A DNA stretch of 64,000 bases, taken from the NCBI GenBank assembly GCA_963818775.1, contig CAWFUF010000024.1, forward strand, positions 372,001 through 436,000, given 5' to 3'. Below, in pieces: positions 58,804 through 64,000 of this stretch; the stretch's first letter is position 1; every line of letters starts with the position of its first letter. The translations under genes were made by a program, and so were the position numbers. The notes beneath the pieces are model-generated. The model did no database searches and was not told where the DNA came from. It was given only the letters and a program-made list of their open reading frames with translations. This stretch comes from JAMXLO01 sp963818775. Lineage in GTDB: Bacteria; Pseudomonadota; Alphaproteobacteria; Acetobacterales; Acetobacteraceae.

Positions 58804-60609
58804 TCATGTCCGTTCTGCGTCCGAGATTTCGCAGCAGGCGTTCGCGAGCCAGTCGCGCGCTGCCGCGTCGAGATGCGGTCCGACCTCGCTCAGCACGACG
58901 ACATGATAGGCGTTCAGCCACGCAAGTTCCCAGCCGTCCAGCATCGACGGATCGATAAGCCGCCGATCGAACGGCGCGAGACTCAGCGTCTCGAAGCGGA
59001 GAAACGGCTTGCTGGAGGAGGCCAGTTCGGCATCCTGCACCAGTAGGAGGTTCTCCAGCCGGATGCCGTGCGAACCTGGCAGATAATAGCCTGGCTCATT
59101 CGACAGGATCATTCCGGCCTCGATCGGGATCGGCCGAGCGAGGCGCGACAGGCTGACGGGACCCTCGTGCACCGACAGATAGCTTCCGACGCCGTGTCCT
59201 GTTCCATGGTCGTAGTCGAGGCCGCCTTGCCACAACGCCCTGCGTGCGAAGGCATCCAGATGCCGCCCATCGGTTCCGTGCGGAAACACCAGGGAGGCGA
59301 TCGCTATATGGCCCTTCAGCACACGGGTGACCTGTTCGCGCAGGGCCTGCGGCGGGTCGGCGGGCCCGGTCCACACCGTGCGGGTGATATCCGTTGTCCC
59401 GTCCAGGTACTGAGCACCCGAATCGATCAGGTAAATCTCATTCGGCCGGATCGACCGGTTGCTCTCGTCGGTGACGCGGTAGTGGATGATCGCGCCGTGT
59501 TCGCCGGCACCGGAAATGGCGGGGAAGCTCTCGCCACGGAAGTCCGCAACCTGCTCGCGGAATGCGAGGAGCCTGGCTGCGGCCGACATCTCGGTTTCGC
59601 GGCCCCGATGCGCATTCTCGGCGAGAAAGTGCAGGAACTGGCAGACTGCCACCGCATCCCTTTGGTGCGCGGACCGGGCGCCCCGCTGTTCGTTCGCGTT
59701 CTTGCATGCTTTCGGCAGCAGGCACGGGTCGGCTCCCCCCACGACCACCGCGTCTGCGGTGCGCAGGGTCTGTGCGAACCAGACCGGCGTTCCGCCGGGA
59801 TCCACGCGGACCTGCTTGCCGCGCAGCCGGGCCAGGGCTGGGGCCAGCGCCTCGCGTCCCGCGACCGAGACGGCGTTGCCTAGCCAGTCCCGTGTGGCCA
59901 CGGGCACCTTGGCAGCATCCATGAACAGTTCGGCGCCGCCATCGGCGTGCATCAGCGCGAAGCCCAGCGTGAAAGGTGTGTACGGTATGTCGCCGCCGCG
60001 AATGTTCAGCAACCAGGCGATCGAGGCGGGATCGCTGATCACCGCGGCGTCGTGTTTGGCCTCGCGCAACAGACCCGCAATCTGCGCGCGCTTCTCTGCG
60101 GCGCTGCGCCCCGTGTGCCCGAGAGCGTACGGCACTGCAGCGCCCTGCGGCGGCGGCGGCCGGTCTGACCAGATGGCGTCGATCGGATTGCGGTCAGCCG
60201 CGACCATGTCTATGCCGGCATCGGTATACCGTTTCAGCCCATCCTCGCTGATCAGCAGCGGGTCATAGCCGATCCTTGCGCCCGGCGGCGCATGCGCGGC
60301 GACCCAGCCGGGCGGCGGCTCTTCGGTGATGTGCCGACGCTCCCACAGATCCGCGTCGGTCTGCGCCGCGAGTTGCAACACGTAGCGGCCGTCGGTGAAA
60401 ACCGCCGCCTTGTCTGGAAGCACGATGGCCAGCCCGGCGCTGCCGGTGAAGCCGGTGAGCCAGGCGAGCCTTTCCGCCGAGGCGGGCACGTACTCACCCA
60501 GATGCTCATCGGCTCGTGGGATGATGAAACCTTGCAGTCCATGCTCCTGCAGCGTCTGCCGCAACCTGCAGAGGCGCAGGGGCAACAACTTGGATTTCTG
60601 CTCAGCCAT
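58804..60609 (-). CDS. pepP: Xaa-Pro aminopeptidase (M24B)
   Basis: A 601-residue aminopeptidase P of the three-domain type, which releases the N-terminal residue before proline. Metal ligands are in YLIDSGAQYLDGTTDITRT (Asp, Asp), GTGHGVGSYLSVHEGP (His), ILSNEPGYYLPGSHG (Glu) and IRLENLLLV (Glu). The N-terminal creatinase-like domains begin LRQTLQEHGLQGFIIPRADE. Length and spacing are normal for large cytosolic aminopeptidase P. A 21-base palindrome lies 28 bases upstream. Confidence 0.94.
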   Translation of the reverse strand: MAEQKSKLLPLRLCRLRQTLQEHGLQGFIIPRADEHLGEYVPASAERLAWLTGFTGSAGLAIVLPDKAAVFTDGRYVLQLAAQTDADLWERRHITEEPPPGWVAAHAPPGARIGYDPLLISEDGLKRYTDAGIDMVAADRNPIDAIWSDRPPPPQGAAVPYALGHTGRSAAEKRAQIAGLLREAKHDAAVISDPASIAWLLNIRGGDIPYTPFTLGFALMHADGGAELFMDAAKVPVATRDWLGNAVSVAGREALAPALARLRGKQVRVDPGGTPVWFAQTLRTADAVVVGGADPCLLPKACKNANEQRGARSAHQRDAVAVCQFLHFLAENAHRGRETEMSAAARLLAFREQVADFRGESFPAISGAGEHGAIIHYRVTDESNRSIRPNEIYLIDSGAQYLDGTTDITRTVWTGPADPPQALREQVTRVLKGHIAIASLVFPHGTDGRHLDAFARRALWQGGLDYDHGTGHGVGSYLSVHEGPVSLSRLARPIPIEAGMILSNEPGYYLPGSHGIRLENLLLVQDAELASSSKPFLRFETLSLAPFDRRLIDPSMLDGWELAWLNAYHVVVLSEVGPHLDAAARDWLANACCEISDAERT

Positions 60610-60636
60610 GATGCTTCTTCATGAGTGGGTAAGATC

Positions 60637-60657
60637 CACATGCGGTAACCGCATGTG
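60637..60657. promoter_or_regulatory. Perfect 10+10 palindrome between pepP and the DUF1127 gene
   Basis: CACATGCGGT (60637-60646) and ACCGCATGTG (60648-60657) are exact reverse complements around a single A. A one-base loop cannot form a hairpin, so it is better explained as the binding site of a dimeric regulator. It lies 28 bases upstream of pepP and 126 upstream of the divergent DUF1127 gene. Confidence 0.55.
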
Positions 60658-60783
60658 TGGCAGCCGCAATCCACATTGCCACGGTGACATGAGGCATCCC
60701 ACCTCAGCAACGCGGCGACCGCCGACGTGCCCCGCCGGGGTGACGGGACGCCCGACCTCGACGCCGGGTTTGGGAGTAAATAG

Positions 60784-61095
60784 GTGAGCGCTCCAACCGC
60801 CGATGATCCATTCAGCTTCTCGCTGGGCCAGTTGAGCTACATCGGCGCGAGTTATGAGGACAAGTCAACCGTCTACATCCCGGCTACCGCCAGCCAGAGC
60901 CTCGGATGGGCGCGCAGACTTCTCGCCAAGTTCGCCGAGTGGCGGCACCGGCGCACAGTCATGCAGGAGATGGCGATGATGACCGATCGCGAACTCTCTG
61001 GTATCGGGCTTACGCCTTCCGATATCACCCGCGTTTTCGACCACCCGGCCTTCGCCGCACGCCGCTGGGTCGGCCAGGCTCACATCGGCTACTGA
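60784..61095 (+). CDS. DUF1127 domain protein
   Basis: A 103-residue protein with a C-terminal DUF1127 (YjiS-like) domain: LLAKFAEWRHRRTVMQEMAM, then MTDRELSGIGLTPSDITRVF. Small proteins of this kind in alphaproteobacteria bind RNA or influence phosphate and stress responses. GTG 60784 is used as start. The 3' end overlaps the convergent prmA gene by 71 bases. Confidence 0.85.
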   Translation: MSAPTADDPFSFSLGQLSYIGASYEDKSTVYIPATASQSLGWARRLLAKFAEWRHRRTVMQEMAMMTDRELSGIGLTPSDITRVFDHPAFAARRWVGQAHIGY

Positions 61096-62002
61096 CTGCG
61101 CCGGCAGGTCGACGCATAAGTAGCGTCGCCCAGGGCCCGTCCCGCGTGATCGTCTCCAGCCTGAGGCCACAGCGCAGATGCGCCGTGAGAACCGCGCGCA
61201 CCTGACGCGCGAGAAGGCCCGAGAGGATCGCCGTTCCGCCAGGTAAAAGGTGTAGCGCAAGCTTGCGCGCCATTTGGCAAAGTGGGCGCGCCAAAATATT
61301 GGCGAACACCAGGTCGTAGGGCCCGTGCCGCCGCGCCGCCGCGTGCTGCCATCCATCCGCCAGCCGCACCGTTACCAGGCGCCCGAGCCGATTGAGGGTC
61401 ACGTTCCGCTGTGCCACCCAGATCGACCACGGCTCGACGTCCGTCGCGAGCACCGCGCGCCGCAACAGGCTAGCCGCCGCCATGGCCAGGATACCCGAGC
61501 CAGTGCCGAGATCCAGGATCCGGCTGGGCCGACGCCGCGCCACAACCTCGAGCGCGCGGATGCATCCGCGGGTCGAGCCGTGTTCCCCGGATCCAAAGGC
61601 AAGGCCGGCATCGAGCGTGAGGGTGATCCTTCCCGAGGCTGGCGGGCTGCGGTGATGCGTTCCGCGTACCGCGAAGCGTCGACCGATCCGTTGTTCGGGG
61701 AACGAGGCATACGATCGCGCTAGCCAGCCGTCCGGGACGGTCGCATCGCGCCGCACCGGCACCTCGATTCCTGAGAGTTCCGACGCCAGCAGGAGCGCGG
61801 CTTCAAGCCCTCCATCGCCTGCATCCGCCGCTCGCACGCCCTCGACACGCCACGTTCCGGTGGCGTGATCACGAAACAGGCCGACGGTGTCGCATGCGCT
61901 CGCCAAAGCAGCCTCGAAGACCTCGACCGCCTCTTCCGGCACATCGACCGAGACGGTTTCGAGCCGGCCTGCGTGGCGCGTTTGCCGGCAGCTCTTGGGC
62001 AT
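61025..62002 (-). CDS. prmA: Ribosomal protein L11 methyltransferase
   Basis: A 325-residue SAM-dependent methyltransferase that trimethylates ribosomal protein L11. SAM motif ILDLGTGSGILAMAAASLLR; LDAGLAFGSGEHGSTRGCIR; VFANILARPLCQMARKLALH (NxLA motif); SGLLARQVRAVLTAHLRCGL. After GPWATLLMRRP, where PrmA normally ends, a ~25-residue basic tail (SSRCEPGRPSGVRRRPGGRK) continues over the DUF1127 gene end, suggesting a lost original stop. Confidence 0.92.
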   Translation of the reverse strand: MPKSCRQTRHAGRLETVSVDVPEEAVEVFEAALASACDTVGLFRDHATGTWRVEGVRAADAGDGGLEAALLLASELSGIEVPVRRDATVPDGWLARSYASFPEQRIGRRFAVRGTHHRSPPASGRITLTLDAGLAFGSGEHGSTRGCIRALEVVARRRPSRILDLGTGSGILAMAAASLLRRAVLATDVEPWSIWVAQRNVTLNRLGRLVTVRLADGWQHAAARRHGPYDLVFANILARPLCQMARKLALHLLPGGTAILSGLLARQVRAVLTAHLRCGLRLETITRDGPWATLLMRRPAGAVSSRCEPGRPSGVRRRPGGRKRG

Positions 62003-62163
62003 CGGCAGTCACCTGTCCATTCAGCGGAACCGTCCTGCTGTATTGCGTGCGATGCGTAAACTAATCGGTGGCCATGACGGCATCAGCCTGCCCGCTTGTT
62101 AGCCGAGATGTTACCCAACTGGTCAGGGATGATGGGGCAGATCAACTAAACTCTTGATTCCAT

Positions 62164-62239
<76 letters not shown>

Positions 62240-62285
62240 ACCCAAGGCCGCGCGCTATAGCAAGAGCGAAGGGCCCTGAGAAGCC

Positions 62286-63995
62286 CTATGCCCCCGCCAG
62301 AATGGCATCCGCGCACTTCTCTGCCGTCATCAGCACTGGGAAGTTGGTGTTGGCGCACGGCACCACCGGGAAGATCGAGGCGTCCACCACGCGCAATCCC
62401 TCCACCGCCCGCACACGCCCCGCCGGATCGGTCACCGCCATGGGGTCGTCCTCGCTGCCCATCCGGCAGGTGCACGAGGCATGCCACACTCCCACCGCCG
62501 CCTTGCGCACGAAGGCTTCCAACTGCTCATCATCACGCAGCAGGCCCTCCAGCGTGACCCCCTCCATGATCAGGTTCCTGATCAGGTAGCTGCGCAGTGC
62601 CGGCGGCCCGTCCAGCGCCTTTGCAAGCGCATCGGTGATCCACTTGTTCTTCTTGCTCACCAAACCGACCTGGCGAACCTTGTCGCTGTAGCTCGCCGGG
62701 AACGGATCCGTTGTCACCGTCTGCATGGTGGGAGCCAGATGCATTGCGCCGAACCGGCGCACGCCATCCATCATCCGCTCCAGATCGCGCTGATCCGACA
62801 GCAGGTTGAAGTCCACGATCGGTTCGTCGTGCCAGTCGCGCGACGCGAGCTTTACCTCGCCGGTCTCAGAATACGTCTTGTACACGGTGATGATGAACGA
62901 GCCGATCTGTTCGCCTACTGCGTGCCAGGACGTCTTGTTGGTAACGACGGTGAACATGTCGCCGGGTGGAATGCCGTCCAGCTTCGATGAATACCGTAGC
63001 GCCAGGTAGATGTGCCGCCGCGTGTAGTCGTTGACGATGCGCGCGAAAGGCTTGATGAACGCGGCCACAGCCACCGCCGGATGATCCTGTAGCCGCTGTC
63101 CCACGCCCCCGACCGCGGCGCGCACCTCGATGCCCATATCGCGCAGATGCGCCGCCGGCCCAATCCCGGCACGTAGCAGGTGCGCCGGCGAATGGATCGC
63201 CCCTGATGACAGAATGACCTCGCGTCCACGGAACTCAGTCTCGCGTCCGCCCACCCGAGCGTTCACCCCGACGCAGCGCATCCCATCGAACAGCAACGAG
63301 CTGACCTGCGTATCGGTGGATATCGTCAAATTCTCGCGCATACGCGTGCCGGGATCGAGATAGCCGATCGCGGCCGACACCCGGCGCTCATACACGTTCG
63401 AGATGGTAATGGGGAAATACCCGTCCTCGAACTCTGCATTCTGATCGATCAGGAACTTGTAGCCGGCAGCCTTGAACGTCTCGCCCGCCGCCTTGGCATG
63501 CTCCGGCCACAGATCGGGGAAAATGCGGCGAACCGGGATGCGCCCTTCATTGCCGTGCCAAGGACCATCGAAGTCCATGTCGCGCTCGACCTTCTTGAAG
63601 AAGGGCAACACGCTGTCCCAGTTCCAACCCTTGGCGCCACGCGCGTGCCACTCGTCGTAGTCGGTCGGCGCGCCGCGGTTGGCGAGCTGGCCATTGATCG
63701 ACGAACCACCGCCCAGAACGCGCGCCTGCTCATAGGTGCGCAGCTTCGGTCGTGGCTCATCCGGCCGGTTGTGAGGAATGACCTCGGTAGTGACCTTCAA
63801 CGTCGACCATGTATAGGCGGGGTTCAGATAAGCGGTGCCAGGATAGGAATCGAGAATCGCTGCTGGCACCTTGCCATGCGGCGTGTCCATGCCGGCTTCC
63901 AGCAGCAGTACCTTGTTCGCCGAACGCGCAGACAGCCGGTTGGCAAGCACCGATCCGGCGGAGCCGCCGCCGACGATGATGTAGTCGTATTGCAT
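62286..63995 (-). CDS. GMC-family FAD oxidoreductase (choline dehydrogenase-like)
   Basis: A 569-residue flavoenzyme. FAD site YDYIIVGGGSAGSVLANRLS; GMC signature 1 ARVLGGGSSINGQLANRGAP; signature 2 SSGAIHSPAHLLRAGIGPA. The active-site His is in VWHASCTCRMG and the C-terminal Asn in NTNFPVLMTAEKCADAI. It oxidises an alcohol to an aldehyde, often passing electrons to quinone or O2; the substrate (choline, alkanol or sugar alcohol) is not deducible. The ATG at 63995 is followed by the complete family start, so the gene is essentially whole. Confidence 0.92.
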   Translation of the reverse strand: MQYDYIIVGGGSAGSVLANRLSARSANKVLLLEAGMDTPHGKVPAAILDSYPGTAYLNPAYTWSTLKVTTEVIPHNRPDEPRPKLRTYEQARVLGGGSSINGQLANRGAPTDYDEWHARGAKGWNWDSVLPFFKKVERDMDFDGPWHGNEGRIPVRRIFPDLWPEHAKAAGETFKAAGYKFLIDQNAEFEDGYFPITISNVYERRVSAAIGYLDPGTRMRENLTISTDTQVSSLLFDGMRCVGVNARVGGRETEFRGREVILSSGAIHSPAHLLRAGIGPAAHLRDMGIEVRAAVGGVGQRLQDHPAVAVAAFIKPFARIVNDYTRRHIYLALRYSSKLDGIPPGDMFTVVTNKTSWHAVGEQIGSFIITVYKTYSETGEVKLASRDWHDEPIVDFNLLSDQRDLERMMDGVRRFGAMHLAPTMQTVTTDPFPASYSDKVRQVGLVSKKNKWITDALAKALDGPPALRSYLIRNLIMEGVTLEGLLRDDEQLEAFVRKAAVGVWHASCTCRMGSEDDPMAVTDPAGRVRAVEGLRVVDASIFPVVPCANTNFPVLMTAEKCADAILAGA

Positions 63996-64000
63996 GCTCA

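Noticed and set aside
58325..58921. 198-codon minus-strand frame between the binding protein and pepP
   Set aside because: Low-complexity Arg-rich composition and overlaps the ends of two solid genes.

Overview
The window is high-GC DNA with dense genes, many ATGA start/stop overlaps and frequent GTG/TTG starts. Gene content points to an alphaproteobacterium, most likely Rhodospirillales/Acetobacteraceae-like: DUF1127, liv and dpp transporters, luciferase-like monooxygenases, an IS21-type element, Ku, and both tRNAs with encoded CCA. The taxon is inferred from gene content, not from a marker gene.

Layout. 1-5.8 kb: D-2-hydroxyacid dehydrogenase (partial), bifunctional penicillin-binding protein, AraC regulator, a small exported repeat protein abutting an HtrA protease, and a TetR regulator. 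5.8-10 kb: an exported Pro/Tyr-rich peptide and a marR-emrA-emrB drug-efflux operon. 10-20 kb: a DUF1835 protein, two flavin monooxygenases, a fluoride channel, the complete rfbBACD operon for dTDP-L-rhamnose, tRNA-Gln and DoxX. 20-23 kb: an isochorismatase-like hydrolase, a class-V aminotransferase-like enzyme and an SDR lacking its catalytic lysine.

23-30.6 kb holds the most striking locus: a soluble NAD(P)-linked [NiFe] hydrogenase operon. It reads hoxI-like, hoxE, hoxF, hoxU, hoxY, hoxH on the minus strand, with a convergent maturation protease. Its HoxF is a 1055-residue fusion of a NuoF-like diaphorase with a complete GltD/NfnB-like FAD/NAD(P) module. Two flavin sites and extra Fe-S clusters suggest a hydrogenase that can use or bifurcate between a second electron carrier.

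30.6-36.8 kb: a branched-chain amino-acid-type ABC transporter operon with a second HtrA protease inserted between livH and livM. 36.8-43 kb: Ku with small companions, an SDR, a tiny membrane peptide, and an IS21-like element whose istA is frameshifted. 43-50 kb: a six-gene dipeptide/oligopeptide ABC operon with two tandem paralogous binding proteins.

50-58.4 kb looks catabolic. It has a cupin, an alpha/beta hydrolase, three metal-dependent amidohydrolase-2 (ACMSD-like) enzymes, a Rieske ferredoxin, a LacI regulator and a sugar-type binding protein. Two LacI-type operators lie in the divergent promoter region, so the two amidohydrolases, Rieske protein, LacI and binding protein probably form one regulon for an unidentified substrate. 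58.8-64 kb: Xaa-Pro aminopeptidase, DUF1127 protein, PrmA, tRNA-Lys and a GMC oxidoreductase.
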